Source: Acanthamoeba sp. SK_2022b (taxonomy: Eukaryota > Discosea > Longamoebia > Acanthamoebidae). From it: 64,000 nucleotides of DNA. The stretch's first letter is position 1, and each line of letters begins with the position of its first letter. A program made the translations under genes and the position numbers. The stretch covers positions 88,585-152,584 of the forward strand of contig JANDJZ010001750.1 of the NCBI GenBank assembly GCA_027943245.1, read 5' to 3'. This document shows positions 10,857-20,981 of this stretch, one piece after another. The notes below the pieces were generated by a model. The model had not been told where the DNA came from, did no database searches, and saw only the letters and a list, made by a program, of their open reading frames with translations.

Positions 10857-11921
10857 ATGAGTAAAGTCAACGACATCACCCGCGAGTCCTGGATATTGAA
10901 CACCTTTCCCGAATGGGGCACCTGGCTGAACGAAGAGATAGAGCAGGAGAACGTCGCGCCCGGTACTTTCGCCATGTGGTGGCTGGGCTGCACCGGCATC
11001 TGGCTCAAGTCCGAAGAAGGCGCCAACCTGTGCGTCGATTTCTGGTGCGGCACCGGCAAGCAGAGTCACGGCAACCCGCTGATGAAAACCGGCCACCAAA
11101 TGCAGCGCATGGCCGGGGTGCGTAAACTGCAACCGAACCTGCGCACGACCCCATTCGTGCTCGATCCGTTCGCCATTACCCAGCTCGACGCCGTGTTGGC
11201 CACGCACGATCACAACGATCATATCGATGTGAACGTCGCGGCGGCAGTGTTGCAGAACTGCGCCCCCACCGTCCCGTTTATCGGGCCGCAAAGCTGCGTA
11301 GATATCTGGATCGGCTGGGGCGTGCCGCCGGAGCGCTGCATCACCGTCAAACCTGGCGACGTGATAAAAATCAAAGACATCGAAATTCATGCGCTGGATG
11401 CTTTCGATCGCACGGCACTCATCACATTGCCGGTGGAACAAAAAGCGGCGGGCGTTCTGCCGGACGGCATGGACCTGCGGGCGGTCAACTACCTGTTCAA
11501 AACGCCGGGCGGCAACCTTTATCACAGCGGCGATTCCCACTACTCCAACTATTACGCCAAGCACGGCAACGATCATCAGATCGATGTCGCCCTCGGTTCC
11601 TACGGCGAGAACCCGCGCGGCATTACTGACAAGATGACCAGCGCCGACATCTTGCGCATGGCGGAATCGCTGAACGTCAAGGTCGTGATCCCCTTCCACC
11701 ACGATATTTGGTCTAATTTCCAGGCAGATCCGCAGGAGATCCGCGTGTTGTGGGATATGAAAAAGGACCGGCTCAAGTACGGTTTCAAACCGTTTATCTG
11801 GCAGGTTGGCGGCAAGTTCATCTGGCCGCAGGACAAAGACAATCTGGAATATCACTACCCGCGCGGGTTCGATGATTGTTTCATCCAGGAACCCGACCTG
11901 CCCTTCAAGTCTTTCTTGTAA
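10857..11921 (+). CDS. ulaG: L-ascorbate-6-phosphate lactonase UlaG
   Basis: This 354-residue metallo-beta-lactamase-fold enzyme opens L-ascorbate-6-phosphate to 3-keto-L-gulonate-6-phosphate, the substrate of UlaD. The metal motif THDHNDHID (about residues 116-124) and [11 protein letters not shown] are intact. I chose the ATG at 10857 because [14 protein letters not shown] aligns with the E. coli start and a strong GAGGAAAG precedes it; upstream in-frame codons belong to the operator region. Length equals E. coli UlaG exactly. It is divergent from ulaA and followed by ulaR. Confidence 0.97.
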   Translation: MSKVNDITRESWILNTFPEWGTWLNEEIEQENVAPGTFAMWWLGCTGIWLKSEEGANLCVDFWCGTGKQSHGNPLMKTGHQMQRMAGVRKLQPNLRTTPFVLDPFAITQLDAVLATHDHNDHIDVNVAAAVLQNCAPTVPFIGPQSCVDIWIGWGVPPERCITVKPGDVIKIKDIEIHALDAFDRTALITLPVEQKAAGVLPDGMDLRAVNYLFKTPGGNLYHSGDSHYSNYYAKHGNDHQIDVALGSYGENPRGITDKMTSADILRMAESLNVKVVIPFHHDIWSNFQADPQEIRVLWDMKKDRLKYGFKPFIWQVGGKFIWPQDKDNLEYHYPRGFDDCFIQEPDLPFKSFL

Positions 11922-12031
11922 TCAATCGGTGTTGCATACGGATGCGCGCTTTTGAACGGCAATGATTCAAATCGTCAAACGGCGCGCATATAATCGAAGG
12001 CAACGACGTTTTTTCTCTCCACGGAGCCCGC

Positions 12032-12787
12032 ATGACAGAGTCCCAACGCCACAACGCTATTCTCGATCTCTTGCAGCGCAAGGGGCAAATCTCCGTGGCG
12101 GACGTCATCGCGGCGTTTGACATCTCTCCGGCCACCGCGCGCCGGGACATCAACAAGCTGAATGAAATCGGCAAATTGCGCAAAGTACGCAACGGCGCCG
12201 AAGCCACGCAAACTCCGCGCCCGGCCTGGACGCCGCTCAATATCCACCAAACCCAGCACCTCGATGAAAAAATGCGCATTGCGGCGGCCGCGGCACAGCT
12301 CTGTCAGCCGGGTGAAAGCGTGGTGATCAACTGCGGCTCCACCGCATTTCTGTTGGGCCGTGAAATTTGCGGCAAGCCGGTTCAGGTGATCACCAATTAT
12401 CTGCCACTGGCCAATTACCTGATCGATCAGGAACACGACAGCGTGGTGATCATGGGAGGCCAGTACAACAAAACCCAGTCGATTACTCTGGCGCCTCAGG
12501 AAGGCGACGCAACCCTGTACGCCGGGCACTGGATGTTCACCAGCGGTATCGGCCTCACCGCTGACGGTTTGTATAAAACCGATATGCTGACCGCGATGGC
12601 AGAACAGAAGATGCTCAACTATGTCGGTAAACTGGTGGTGCTGGTCGACAGCAGCAAAGTCGGCCAACGCGCCGGCATGCTGTTCAGCCGCACCGAGCAA
12701 ATTGCCATGGTGATCACTGGCCGGGCCGCCGATCCCGCCATCGTTGAGCAACTGCGTCAGCAAGGCGTTGAAGTGCTGCTGGTGTGA
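12032..12787 (+). CDS. ulaR: UlaR, DeoR-family repressor of the ula regulon
   Basis: This 251-residue DeoR-type repressor senses L-ascorbate-6-phosphate and controls ulaG and ulaABCDEF. The N-terminal helix-turn-helix contains the family signature [16 protein letters not shown] (about residues 31-46). The C-terminal effector domain has [13 protein letters not shown] and [13 protein letters not shown]. Both regions match E. coli UlaR closely. It lies 110 bp downstream of ulaG on the same strand, as in E. coli. Confidence 0.96.
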   Translation: MTESQRHNAILDLLQRKGQISVADVIAAFDISPATARRDINKLNEIGKLRKVRNGAEATQTPRPAWTPLNIHQTQHLDEKMRIAAAAAQLCQPGESVVINCGSTAFLLGREICGKPVQVITNYLPLANYLIDQEHDSVVIMGGQYNKTQSITLAPQEGDATLYAGHWMFTSGIGLTADGLYKTDMLTAMAEQKMLNYVGKLVVLVDSSKVGQRAGMLFSRTEQIAMVITGRAADPAIVEQLRQQGVEVLLV

Positions 12788-12871
12788 CAAAACCACAACC
12801 TTACTCTGGTCTTAAACGCCGCAGAGTTGGTTACAATAGCGGCGTCCCCCAATTACGAGGCAGTCAGCAGT

Positions 12872-13198
12872 ATGGAACAGTTCGAAGCGATCAACGTTGA
12901 GCAGGCGTACACCCGCTGGAAAGAGGGCAGCGCTGCCCTGGTCGACATCCGCGATCCGCAAAGTTTTGAAGCCGGGCATACGCCGGGCGCCTTTCACCTC
13001 ACCAACGCCACCCTGTCGGCCTTTATGCAACAAAATGACTTCGAGCGGCCGGTGATGGTGATGTGCTACCACGGCAACAGCAGCCGCAGCGCGGCTCAGT
13101 ACCTGCTGCACCAGGGGTTCGACGCAGTCTACAGCATCGACGGCGGCTTCGAGGCCTGGGCCCGCCAGTATCCGCAAGACGTGGAAACCTCTGCCTGA
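12872..13198 (+). CDS. glpE: Thiosulfate sulfurtransferase GlpE
   Basis: This 108-residue single-domain rhodanese transfers sulfane sulfur from thiosulfate to cyanide or thioredoxin-like acceptors in the cytoplasm. The active-site loop is CYHGNSS with the catalytic cysteine at residue 65, the same position as in E. coli GlpE. I chose the ATG at 12872 because MEQFEAINV aligns with the E. coli start and the length then equals 108. It opens the glpEGR group, 84 bp after ulaR; TACAAT at 12832-12837 may be a -10 element. Confidence 0.95.
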   Translation: MEQFEAINVEQAYTRWKEGSAALVDIRDPQSFEAGHTPGAFHLTNATLSAFMQQNDFERPVMVMCYHGNSSRSAAQYLLHQGFDAVYSIDGGFEAWARQYPQDVETSA

Positions 13199-13362
13199 TT
13201 CCCGCCGTGCGTCGGCGGGCTTCCCCTTCATTTTTGTGCGCGTTTTCGCGGGTTTTTCGCAGATCCGTTTGCCAGCGCTCAGGATTTCGACGTTATAATC
13301 GGCCGTCAGGGTCGCCGGCGAGCAAGCCGCGGCCAAAATCATTCAATTACGACGGAAGAGCA

Positions 13363-14199
13363 ATGGTTAGAGTAATCGCCATATCCAACCCGCGCCTGGC
13401 GCTGGCCTTTGTCGACTATATGGCGACCCAGGGCATCCGGCTTGAGCTGCGCAACAGCGGCGAGGCGGCGGAAATCTGGCTGGCCGACGACGGCCACCTC
13501 GAACAGGTGCAACACGAGCTGCAGCAGTTTCTGGTCGATCCGCTCAACCGCCGTTATCAGGCCGCCAGCTGGCAGACCGGCCATACCGACGCCGGTCTGC
13601 ACTATCAGAGCGAATCCTACCTGCACACCCTGCGCAGCAAGGCCGGGCCGCTGACGCTCGGCGTGATGGTGCTGTGCATCGCGATCTACATCCTGATGCA
13701 GGTGCTGGGCGACAACACCGTGATGTACTGGCTCTCCTGGCCGCAGGACAGCAGCCAATACACGCAGCTGTGGCGCTGGGTCAGCCATGCGTTCCTGCAT
13801 TTCTCCCTGCTGCATATCCTGTTTAACCTGATGTGGTGGTGGTATCTAGGCGGCCAGATGGAAAAACGCCTCGGCGCCGGCAAGCTGTTCGTGCTGGCGG
13901 TGGTGTCGGCCTTCTTCAGCGGCTGGGCGCAATCGCTGTTCAGCGGCGCGCTGTTCGGCGGGCTGTCGGGCGTGGTCTATGCGCTGATGGGCTATGTGTG
14001 GCTGACGGGCGAACGGGCGCCGGAGCGCGGCCTGATGCTGCCGCGCGGGCTGATGGTGTTCTCGGTGCTGTGGCTGGTGGCCGGATATTTCGATATTTTA
14101 GGAATGTCGATCGCCAACGCGGCACACGTAGCCGGTTTAGTGTTAGGGTTATTGATGGCATTTTGGGATACGCGTCATCGCGCACACAACGAACAATAA
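13363..14199 (+). CDS. glpG: Rhomboid intramembrane serine protease GlpG
   Basis: This 278-residue inner-membrane rhomboid cleaves transmembrane segments. A soluble N-terminal domain (about residues 1-90) precedes six membrane helices. The catalytic dyad is Ser202 in [15 protein letters not shown] and His254 in NAAHVAGL, and the conserved [14 protein letters not shown] loop is present. The start at 13363 follows GGAAGAG and gives [10 protein letters not shown], aligning with E. coli. An overlapping longer frame starting inside glpE is not conserved. It sits between glpE and glpR. Confidence 0.96.
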   Translation: MVRVIAISNPRLALAFVDYMATQGIRLELRNSGEAAEIWLADDGHLEQVQHELQQFLVDPLNRRYQAASWQTGHTDAGLHYQSESYLHTLRSKAGPLTLGVMVLCIAIYILMQVLGDNTVMYWLSWPQDSSQYTQLWRWVSHAFLHFSLLHILFNLMWWWYLGGQMEKRLGAGKLFVLAVVSAFFSGWAQSLFSGALFGGLSGVVYALMGYVWLTGERAPERGLMLPRGLMVFSVLWLVAGYFDILGMSIANAAHVAGLVLGLLMAFWDTRHRAHNEQ

Positions 14200-14208
14200 C
14201 AGCCGGGA

Positions 14209-14229
14209 GCTGTGCCCAGCGGGCACAGC
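14209..14229. other. Intercistronic hairpin between glpG and glpR
   Basis: GCTGTGCCC (14209-14217) pairs perfectly with GGGCACAGC (14221-14229) across a 3-base loop, followed by GGGCGTTTT. There is no proper T-tract, so it may attenuate or stabilise the glpEGR message rather than end it. Confidence 0.4.
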
Positions 14230-14249
14230 GGGCGTTTTAGGGGATTATC

Positions 14250-15008
14250 GTGAAGCAAACACAGCGTCATGACGCAATTATCGAGCTGGTGCGCCTGCAG
14301 GGTTACGTCAGCACGGAAGAGCTGGTGGAACATTTTGACGTCAGCCCGCAAACGATTCGCCGCGATTTGAATGACCTGGCCGACCAGAACAAGATCCAGC
14401 GTCACCACGGCGGCGCGGCGCTGCCTTCCAGCTCGGTCAACGCTGCCTATAACGATCGCAAGGTGATGTGGTCGGAAGAGAAAGCCCGCATCGCGCAGCG
14501 CGTCGCCAGCCAGATCCCGGACGGCGCCACGCTGTTCATCGATATCGGCACCACGCCGGAAGCGGTGGCCCATGCGCTGATGAACCACAAGAACCTGCGC
14601 GTGGTCACCAACAACCTCAACGTCGCCACCCTGCTGACCGCCAAGGAAGACTTCCGCCTGATCCTGGCCGGCGGCGAAGTGCGCACCCGCGACGGCGGCA
14701 TCATGGGCGAAGCCACCCTGGACTTTATCTCTCAATTCCGCCTCGATTACGGCATTCTCGGCATCAGCGGCATCGATATGGACGGCTCGCTGCTCGAATT
14801 CGACTATCACGAAGTGCGCACCAAACGCGCGATTATCGAAAATTCCCGCTGCGTGATGCTGGTCACCGACCACTCCAAATTCGGCCGCAACGCCATGGTC
14901 AACCTGGGTAACATGAATCTGATCGACTACCTGTTTACCGACCAGTTGCCGCCGCCGAGCGTGATGAAAATCATCGAGCAGTACGACGTGCAGCTGGAGC
15001 TGTGCTGA
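14250..15008 (+). CDS. glpR: GlpR, glycerol-3-phosphate regulon repressor
   Basis: This 252-residue DeoR-family repressor is released from DNA by glycerol-3-phosphate. The helix-turn-helix signature DVSPQTIRRDLNDLADQNK is at about residues 31-49, and the effector domain has DIGTTPEAVAHAL and LVTDHSKFGRNAMVN. It starts with GTG at 14250. The frame is intact, unlike the glpR of the sequenced E. coli K-12 strain, which is known to be frameshifted. It is followed by glpD on the same strand, whose promoter carries GlpR-like operators. Confidence 0.96.
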   Translation: MKQTQRHDAIIELVRLQGYVSTEELVEHFDVSPQTIRRDLNDLADQNKIQRHHGGAALPSSSVNAAYNDRKVMWSEEKARIAQRVASQIPDGATLFIDIGTTPEAVAHALMNHKNLRVVTNNLNVATLLTAKEDFRLILAGGEVRTRDGGIMGEATLDFISQFRLDYGILGISGIDMDGSLLEFDYHEVRTKRAIIENSRCVMLVTDHSKFGRNAMVNLGNMNLIDYLFTDQLPPPSVMKIIEQYDVQLELC

Positions 15009-15108
15009 TCCGCTGTTAACCTGCGGGGCGCGCCGCCGCCCCGTTTCCTCCCCCCCGCCCTCTTCATCGACAGCCGTTTGCGCGCTCGCGCCATATCCAC
15101 ATCATTTA

Positions 15109-15124
15109 TGTGACTATCATCACC
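15109..15124 (+). promoter_or_regulatory. CRP site of the glpD promoter
   Basis: TGTGACTATCATCACC has the CRP spacing TGTGA-N6-TCACN, with only the last base off consensus. It lies about 70-90 bp upstream of the glpD -10 element. glpD is CRP-activated in E. coli. Confidence 0.6.
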
Positions 15125-15170
15125 AAACTGTTACCTCTATCACGCCTAAATGTTTTTGTTTGGTTAAGTC

Positions 15171-15200
15171 TTGGCTTGCTTGTTGGTTTTTGATTACAAT
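15171..15200 (+). promoter_or_regulatory. Candidate glpD promoter
   Basis: TTGGCT (15171-15176) and TACAAT (15195-15200) are separated by 18 bp and fit sigma-70 -35 and -10 elements. GlpR-like operators start directly downstream. Confidence 0.45.
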
Positions 15201-15240
15201 CATGAGCGAAAACGAACATGAAAGAGCTATTTCGAACATC
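15201..15240. promoter_or_regulatory. GlpR operators of glpD
   Basis: CATGAGCGAAAACGAACATG (15201-15220) is an imperfect palindrome close to the GlpR consensus (TATGTTCG-like half-sites), and a second half-match ending TTTCGAACATC is at 15230-15240. They lie just after the proposed -10 element and before the GGAGGAAG ribosome binding site at 15242-15249, a repressing position. Confidence 0.65.
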
Positions 15241-15254
15241 TGGAGGAAGATGAC

Positions 15255-16763
15255 GTGGAAACCAAAGACTTGATCGTTATCGGTGGCGGCATCAACGGTG
15301 CCGGCATCGCGGCGGATGCTGCCGGGCGCGGGCTGTCGGTACTGCTACTGGAAGCGCAAGACTTGGCCTGTGCTACGTCTTCCGCCAGTTCCAAACTGAT
15401 CCACGGTGGCCTGCGCTACCTGGAACACTACGAATTCCGTCTGGTGAGCGAAGCGCTGGCCGAGCGTGAAGTGCTGCTGAAGCTGGCGCCGCACATCGCG
15501 TTCCCGATGCGTTTCCGCCTGCCGCACCAGCCGCACCTGCGTCCGGCCTGGATGATCCGTATCGGCCTGTTCCTGTACGATCACCTGGGCAAACGCACCA
15601 GCCTGCCGGGCAGCAAGGGCTTGCGCTTTGGACCAGAGTCGGTGCTGAAGCCTGAACTGAAGCGCGGTTTCGAATATTCCGACTGCTGGGTCGACGATGC
15701 TCGCCTGGTGGTGCTGAACGCGCAGGAAGTGGAAAAACGCGGCGGCGAAGTGCGCACCCGCACCAAAGTGACCCGCGCATGGCGTGAAAATGGCCTGTGG
15801 ATGGTGGAAGCGGTCGATATCGACAGCGGCAAAACCTTCACCTGGCGCGCCAAAGGCCTGGTGAACGCCACCGGCCCGTGGGTGAAAAACTTCTTCGACG
15901 ACGGCCTGAAGCTGAAATCGCCTTACGGCATCCGCCTGATCAAAGGCAGCCACATCGTGGTGCCGCGCGTGCACGATCAGCCGCAGTCTTACATTCTGCA
16001 GAACGAAGACCACCGCATCGTGTTCGTGATCCCGTGGAATGACGAGTTCTCCATCATCGGCACCACCGACGTGGAGTACAAAGGCGATCCGAAGGACGTG
16101 AAGATCGACGAGAACGAAATCGCTTATCTGCTGAAAGTGTACAACGATCACTTCAAGAAGCAGCTGGGCCGCGACGACATCGTCTGGACATACTCCGGCG
16201 TGCGTCCGCTGTGCGACGACGAATCCGATTCGCCGCAGGCGATCACCCGCGATTACACGCTGGACGTGCACGACGAGCAAGGCAAGGCGCCGCTGCTGTC
16301 GGTCTTCGGCGGCAAGCTGACCACCTACCGCAAGCTGGCCGAGCACGCGATGGAAAAACTGGCCCACTACTACCCAGGCTGCGGCCCGGCGTGGACCAAA
16401 AACGCCACGCTGCCGGGCGGTGACATCGGCGGCGATCGCGACGGCTACGCAGCCAAACTGCGCCGTGCACACGGCTGGCTGCCGGAAGCCCTGGCGCGCC
16501 GCTATGCCCGCACCTACGGCAGCCAGAGCGAGCTGATCCTGGCCGGCGCCAACGGCCTCGGCGATCTGGGCGAAGACTTCGGCCACGGTCTGTATGAAGC
16601 CGAACTGCGCTACCTGACCGACAAAGAGTGGGTCGTAGAGCTGGACGACGCCATCTGGCGCCGCACCAAGCTGGGTATGTGGCTGGACGACGCGCAACAG
16701 GCGCGGGTGAAAGCCTGGCTGGCGGAACACGCGAAAACGAAAGCGCTGTCTCTGGCTTCCTGA
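15255..16763 (+). CDS. glpD: Aerobic glycerol-3-phosphate dehydrogenase GlpD
   Basis: This 502-residue FAD enzyme oxidises glycerol-3-phosphate to dihydroxyacetone phosphate at the inner membrane and passes electrons to ubiquinone. The N-terminal dinucleotide-binding motif VIGGGINGAGIA (about residues 8-19) and the conserved SSKLIHGGLRYLE and SVFGGKLTTYRKLAE blocks are present. It starts with GTG at 15255 behind a strong GGAGGAAG. Length matches E. coli (501). It follows glpR on the same strand and ends at a strong shared terminator. Confidence 0.97.
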   Translation: METKDLIVIGGGINGAGIAADAAGRGLSVLLLEAQDLACATSSASSKLIHGGLRYLEHYEFRLVSEALAEREVLLKLAPHIAFPMRFRLPHQPHLRPAWMIRIGLFLYDHLGKRTSLPGSKGLRFGPESVLKPELKRGFEYSDCWVDDARLVVLNAQEVEKRGGEVRTRTKVTRAWRENGLWMVEAVDIDSGKTFTWRAKGLVNATGPWVKNFFDDGLKLKSPYGIRLIKGSHIVVPRVHDQPQSYILQNEDHRIVFVIPWNDEFSIIGTTDVEYKGDPKDVKIDENEIAYLLKVYNDHFKKQLGRDDIVWTYSGVRPLCDDESDSPQAITRDYTLDVHDEQGKAPLLSVFGGKLTTYRKLAEHAMEKLAHYYPGCGPAWTKNATLPGGDIGGDRDGYAAKLRRAHGWLPEALARRYARTYGSQSELILAGANGLGDLGEDFGHGLYEAELRYLTDKEWVVELDDAIWRRTKLGMWLDDAQQARVKAWLAEHAKTKALSLAS

Positions 16764-16780
16764 GCCGCAGCGTAACGAAA

Positions 16781-16806
16781 AAAGGGCCGGTTATCCGGCC
16801 CTTTTC
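16781..16806. terminator. Bidirectional terminator between glpD and glgP
   Basis: AAAAGGGCCGG pairs with CCGGCCCTTTT around TTAT. It has A-tract and T-tract on opposite sides, so it can end both glpD and the convergent glg operon. Confidence 0.9.
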
Positions 16807-16826
16807 TTTGCTTTTCCCCGCACGTC

Positions 16827-19274
16827 TTACAGCTTCACCGGCTGAATGTGCCAGATTTCGTCCGCGTATTCCTGGATGGTGCGATCGGAGGAGAAGTAGC
16901 CCATGTTGGCAATATTCAGCACCGCGCGCCGCGTCCACTCGTCCTGATTGAGATACACCTCGTCCACCTTGTCCTGCGTATCCACGTAGCTGCGATAATC
17001 CGCCAGCAGCTGGTAGTGATCCCCCAGGTTCACCAACGAGTCGAACAGGTTGCTGTAGCGCTTCGGCTCGTCCGGGCTGAACACGCCGGTGGCGATCTGC
17101 GTCAGCGCCTGATGCAGCTCGGGATCCTGCTCGTAGTATTGATGCGGGTTGTAACCGTTGCGGCGCAGCTCCTCCACCTGTTCGGCGGTATTGCCGAAAA
17201 TAAAGATGTTCTCCTCCCCCACGTGCTCGCGCATCTCGACGTTGGCGCCGTCCAGCGTACCGATGGTCAGCGCGCCGTTCAGCGCAAACTTCATGTTGCT
17301 GGTGCCTGAGGCTTCGGTGCCCGCCAGCGAGATCTGTTCCGACAGATCCGCCGCCGGGATAATGATCTGCGCCAGGCTGACGCCGTAGTTCGGAATGAAC
17401 ACCACCTTCAGTTGGGTATGCACGCGCGGATCGTTGTTGATCACTTTGGCCACGTCGTTGATCAAGCGGATGATCTGCTTGGCGGCATAGTAGGCCGAGG
17501 CCGCCTTGCCGGCGAAGATCACCACCCGCGGCACGCGCTCGATCTCCGGATCGTCCAGCAGGCGGTTATACAGCGTGATGACGTGCAACACGTTGAGCAG
17601 CTGCCGTTTGTACTCGTGGATGCGCTTGATCTGCACGTCGAACAGCGCATCCGGGTTAACCACCACGTTGAGCGTTTTGGCGATGTACAGCGCCAGCCGC
17701 TCCTTGTTCTGCCGCTTGGCGCGCTGCACCGCCTGCAGGAAACTCGGGTAATCGACGTTGGCTTTGATCTCGCTCAGCTGGCTGAGATCGGTGCGCCAGG
17801 TTTGCCCGATGCAGTCGTCCAGCACCGCCGCCAGCGGCGGGTTGGCCAGCGCCAGCCAACGGCGCGGCGTCACCCCGTTGGTTTTGTTGCAGAAACGATT
17901 GGGGAACAGCCGGGCGAAGTCGGCGAACAGCGACTGCACCATCAGCTCGGAATGCAGGGCAGAAACGCCGTTGACCTTGTGGCTGGCCACCACTGCCAGC
18001 CACGCCATGCGCACCCGGCGGCCGTTGGTTTCATCGATGATCGAGACCCGCGCCAGCAGGTCATTGTCGCCCGGCGCCACTTCCTGCACCATCTTGAGGA
18101 AGTGATCGTTGATTTCGAAAATCAGCTGCAGATGGCGCGGCAAGATGCGCCCTATCATGTCCAACGGCCAGGTTTCCAGCGCCTCGCTCATCAGCGTGTG
18201 GTTGGTGTAGGAAAACACCTGCTCCACCACTTCCCAGGCGTCGAGCCACTTGAATTTGTGCTCGTCGATCAGCCGGTGCATCAGTTCGGGAATCGACAGC
18301 ACCGGGTGAGTGTCGTTGAGGTGAATGGCGATCTTGTCCGCCAGGTTGTCGAAGGTTTTGTGCATCAGCCAATGGCGGTTGAGGATGTCCTGCACCGTGG
18401 CCGACACCAGGAAATACTCCTGCCGCAGCCGCAGCTCGCGCCCGGAGGAGGTCGAGTCGTCCGGATACAGCACGCGCGACACGTTCTCCGAGTGGTTTTT
18501 ATCCTCCACCGCGGCGAAATAATCGCCCTGGTTGAACTTGCCGAGGTTGATCTCGTTACTGGCCTGCGCGCTCCACAGCCGCAGGGTGTTGGTGGCGTCG
18601 GTGTCGAAACCGGGGATCACCTGATCGTAGGCGATGGCCACGATCTCTTCGGTTTCCAGCCAGCGCGCCTTGGCACCCTCCTGCTGCACGCGGCCGCCGA
18701 AGCGCACCTTGTAGCGGGTGTTGTGGCGCGGAAACTCCCACGGATTGCCGTACTCCAGCCAATAGTCCGGCGATTCCATCTGCTGGCCGTTGACGATGTT
18801 TTGCTTGAACATGCCGTACTCGTAGCGAATGCCGTAGCCGCGCCCCGGCAGCGCCAGCGTCGCCAGCGAATCGAGGAAACAGGCCGCCAGGCGCCCCAGA
18901 CCGCCGTTGCCGAGGCCAGGGTCGTTCTCTTCTTCCAGCAGTTCACCCAGGCTCAACCCCATTTCGTTCAGCGCGTTGTCGATGTCCTGATAGATGCCCA
19001 TCGACAGCAGCGCGTTCGACAGGGTGCGGCCGATCAGGAACTCCATCGACAGGTAATACACCTGCCGCACGTCCTGCGACAGCTGGGCGCGGTTGGAGCG
19101 CAGCCAGCGTTCAACCATGCGATCGCGCACCGCGAACAGCACGGCGTTCAGCCAGTCGTGCCGGTTGGCGATGGCCGGATCCTTGCCGACGATAAACATC
19201 AGCTTATAGGCGATGGAGTGTTTCAGCGCTTCCACACTGACCGTAGGTGAGGTGTAACTAAACGGTGAAGTCAT
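16827..19274 (-). CDS. glgP: Glycogen phosphorylase GlgP
   Basis: This 815-residue GT35 enzyme releases glucose-1-phosphate from glycogen. It has the same length as E. coli GlgP. The PLP-lysine motif [14 protein letters not shown] is present with the lysine at residue 662, and [18 protein letters not shown] is near residue 130. I chose the ATG at 19272-19274 ([20 protein letters not shown]) by alignment with E. coli; 30 upstream in-frame codons are not conserved. It is the last gene of glgBXCAP. It is a paralogue of malP, about 14 kb away. Confidence 0.97.
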   Translation of the reverse strand: MTSPFSYTSPTVSVEALKHSIAYKLMFIVGKDPAIANRHDWLNAVLFAVRDRMVERWLRSNRAQLSQDVRQVYYLSMEFLIGRTLSNALLSMGIYQDIDNALNEMGLSLGELLEEENDPGLGNGGLGRLAACFLDSLATLALPGRGYGIRYEYGMFKQNIVNGQQMESPDYWLEYGNPWEFPRHNTRYKVRFGGRVQQEGAKARWLETEEIVAIAYDQVIPGFDTDATNTLRLWSAQASNEINLGKFNQGDYFAAVEDKNHSENVSRVLYPDDSTSSGRELRLRQEYFLVSATVQDILNRHWLMHKTFDNLADKIAIHLNDTHPVLSIPELMHRLIDEHKFKWLDAWEVVEQVFSYTNHTLMSEALETWPLDMIGRILPRHLQLIFEINDHFLKMVQEVAPGDNDLLARVSIIDETNGRRVRMAWLAVVASHKVNGVSALHSELMVQSLFADFARLFPNRFCNKTNGVTPRRWLALANPPLAAVLDDCIGQTWRTDLSQLSEIKANVDYPSFLQAVQRAKRQNKERLALYIAKTLNVVVNPDALFDVQIKRIHEYKRQLLNVLHVITLYNRLLDDPEIERVPRVVIFAGKAASAYYAAKQIIRLINDVAKVINNDPRVHTQLKVVFIPNYGVSLAQIIIPAADLSEQISLAGTEASGTSNMKFALNGALTIGTLDGANVEMREHVGEENIFIFGNTAEQVEELRRNGYNPHQYYEQDPELHQALTQIATGVFSPDEPKRYSNLFDSLVNLGDHYQLLADYRSYVDTQDKVDEVYLNQDEWTRRAVLNIANMGYFSSDRTIQEYADEIWHIQPVKL

Positions 19275-19415
19275 GGCTTTTTGATCCCTTTTAGGGAGCC
19301 CAGCCATTCGCCGCGGAATAGCTGGCCCCGCTGAACATGGACGCGGTACGCCGCGCCCCGACAATCAACCCAAACGGCTGCCCGCCGCGCGTCAACCCAA
19401 GACGCGAAACGCGGG

Positions 19416-20846
19416 CTACAAACGTTGATAAAGCGACAGATACTCTTTCGCCGCCACCGGCCAGCCGAAGTCCACGCTCATGGCGTGACGCTGAACGTGG
19501 CGCCAGTGTTTCGGCCGGCTCCACAGCACCATGGCGCGGCGGATGGCGTTGCCCAGCGCGACGGCATCGCAATCGTCGAACACGAAGCCGCTGGCGGTGC
19601 CGTCGGCCAGATTTTCCAGCGCGCAGTCCACCACCGTGTCCGCCAGCCCGCCGGTGCGGCGCACCAGCGGCAGCGTGCCGTATTTCAGGCCGTAGAGCTG
19701 CGTCAGGCCGCAGGGCTCGAAGCGGCTCGGCACCAGAATCACGTCGGCGCCGCCGATGATGCGGTGGGAGAAGGACTCGTGATAGCCGATCTGCACCCCA
19801 ACCTGCTCGGGATAGTCGGCGGCGGCGGCCAGAAACGCCTGTTGCAGCACCGCGTCGCCGGCGCCCAGCAGCGCCAGCTGCCCGCCCTGCGCCAGCAGCT
19901 CAGGCAATGCCTGCAGCACCAGGTCCAGACCTTTTTGGCTGGTCAAGCGGCTCACTACCGCGAACACCGGCAGCGATTCGTCCACCTTCAGCCCCATGGC
20001 CTTTTGCAGATGCAGCTTGTTTTTGACCTTGCTTTTCAGATCGTCGGCGTCGTAGCGGGTACTCAGCCGCGGGTCGTGGGCCGGATCCCAAATCTTGTCG
20101 TCCACCCCGTTGAGGATACCGCTCAGCCGGCCCTGCCGCTGCCGTTCCTGCAGCAGCCCCTCCATGCCATAGCCGAACTCCGGCCGGGTGATCTCGCGCG
20201 CATAGGTCGGGCTGACGGCGGTCACGTGGTCGGCATAAAACAGCCCGGCCTTGAGGAACGACATCTGGCCGTAGAACTCCAGGCCATAAACGTCGTAAAA
20301 CGACGCCGGCAGCCACAGCTCGGTCACATGATGGGCGGAGAACAGCCCCTGATAGGCCAGGTTGTGCACCGTGAACACCGAGCGCGCCGGGTGGCCGTTG
20401 GCGGCCAGATAGGCGCAGCTCAGGCCGGCGTGCCAGTCGTGGGCGTGCACCAGCTGCGGGCGCCAGTAGCGATCCAGCCCCTTGGCCAGCTCGCAGGCCA
20501 TCCAGCCCAGCAGCGCAAAGCGGCGATGGTTGTCGGGGTAGGCGTACATGGATTGGTCGTGGTACGGGCTGCCCGGCCGGTCATACAGCCAGGGCGCATC
20601 GATGAGATAGATGCCCACGCCATGGTAGGTGCCGTAACGCAGGCCCACCCGGCCGGCGAACGAGTCGATTTCCGCCACCAGCACGGTGTCCGGAATGCCG
20701 TTGCGTACGTCAGGGAAAGCGGGCAATAGCACCCGAACATCGGCGCCTTCGGCGATTTGCGCCGCCGGCAGTGCGCCAACCACGTCTGCGAGTCCGCCCG
20801 TTTTCAGCAGGGGGAACATTTCAGAACATACGTGTAAGACCTGCAT
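19416..20846 (-). CDS. glgA: Glycogen synthase GlgA
   Basis: This 476-residue GT5 enzyme extends alpha-1,4 glucan chains from ADP-glucose made by GlgC. The ADP-glucose-binding [13 protein letters not shown] motif places Lys15 as in E. coli. The C-terminal half has [20 protein letters not shown] with the conserved glutamate, and [10 protein letters not shown]. The start at 20844-20846 gives [14 protein letters not shown]; an ATG two codons upstream is possible but not conserved. It lies between glgC and glgP, with 141 bp to glgP. Confidence 0.97.
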   Translation of the reverse strand: MQVLHVCSEMFPLLKTGGLADVVGALPAAQIAEGADVRVLLPAFPDVRNGIPDTVLVAEIDSFAGRVGLRYGTYHGVGIYLIDAPWLYDRPGSPYHDQSMYAYPDNHRRFALLGWMACELAKGLDRYWRPQLVHAHDWHAGLSCAYLAANGHPARSVFTVHNLAYQGLFSAHHVTELWLPASFYDVYGLEFYGQMSFLKAGLFYADHVTAVSPTYAREITRPEFGYGMEGLLQERQRQGRLSGILNGVDDKIWDPAHDPRLSTRYDADDLKSKVKNKLHLQKAMGLKVDESLPVFAVVSRLTSQKGLDLVLQALPELLAQGGQLALLGAGDAVLQQAFLAAAADYPEQVGVQIGYHESFSHRIIGGADVILVPSRFEPCGLTQLYGLKYGTLPLVRRTGGLADTVVDCALENLADGTASGFVFDDCDAVALGNAIRRAMVLWSRPKHWRHVQRHAMSVDFGWPVAAKEYLSLYQRL

Positions 20847-20947
20847 TATCACTCCTGAAAGTCGGCCGAAGGCCTCTGGATAAGAAATAAAGCAGGCTTG
20901 CCGCTGTTATGTTTGCCGCGTTGCGCAAGCCATCGAACCGTTCATCA

Positions 20948-20972
20948 GGCGGCAGGCTATCGTTCTGCCGCC
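20948..20972. other. Hairpin between glgC and glgA
   Basis: GGCGGCAG (20948-20955) pairs with CTGCCGCC (20965-20972). It sits just downstream of the glgC stop without a T-tract, so message processing or partial termination inside the operon is more likely than a full terminator. Confidence 0.4.
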
Positions 20973-20981
20973 CACGTTAAC

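Noticed and set aside
10785..11855. 356-codon minus-strand frame opposite ulaG
   Set aside because: ulaG is clear on the plus strand and the antisense translation has no family match.
14250..15008. Frameshifted glpR as in E. coli K-12
   Set aside because: The reading frame here is continuous from GTG to stop with all family motifs.
17412..19250. 612-codon frame opposite glgP
   Set aside because: It mirrors the codons of glgP and shows no recognisable domain.
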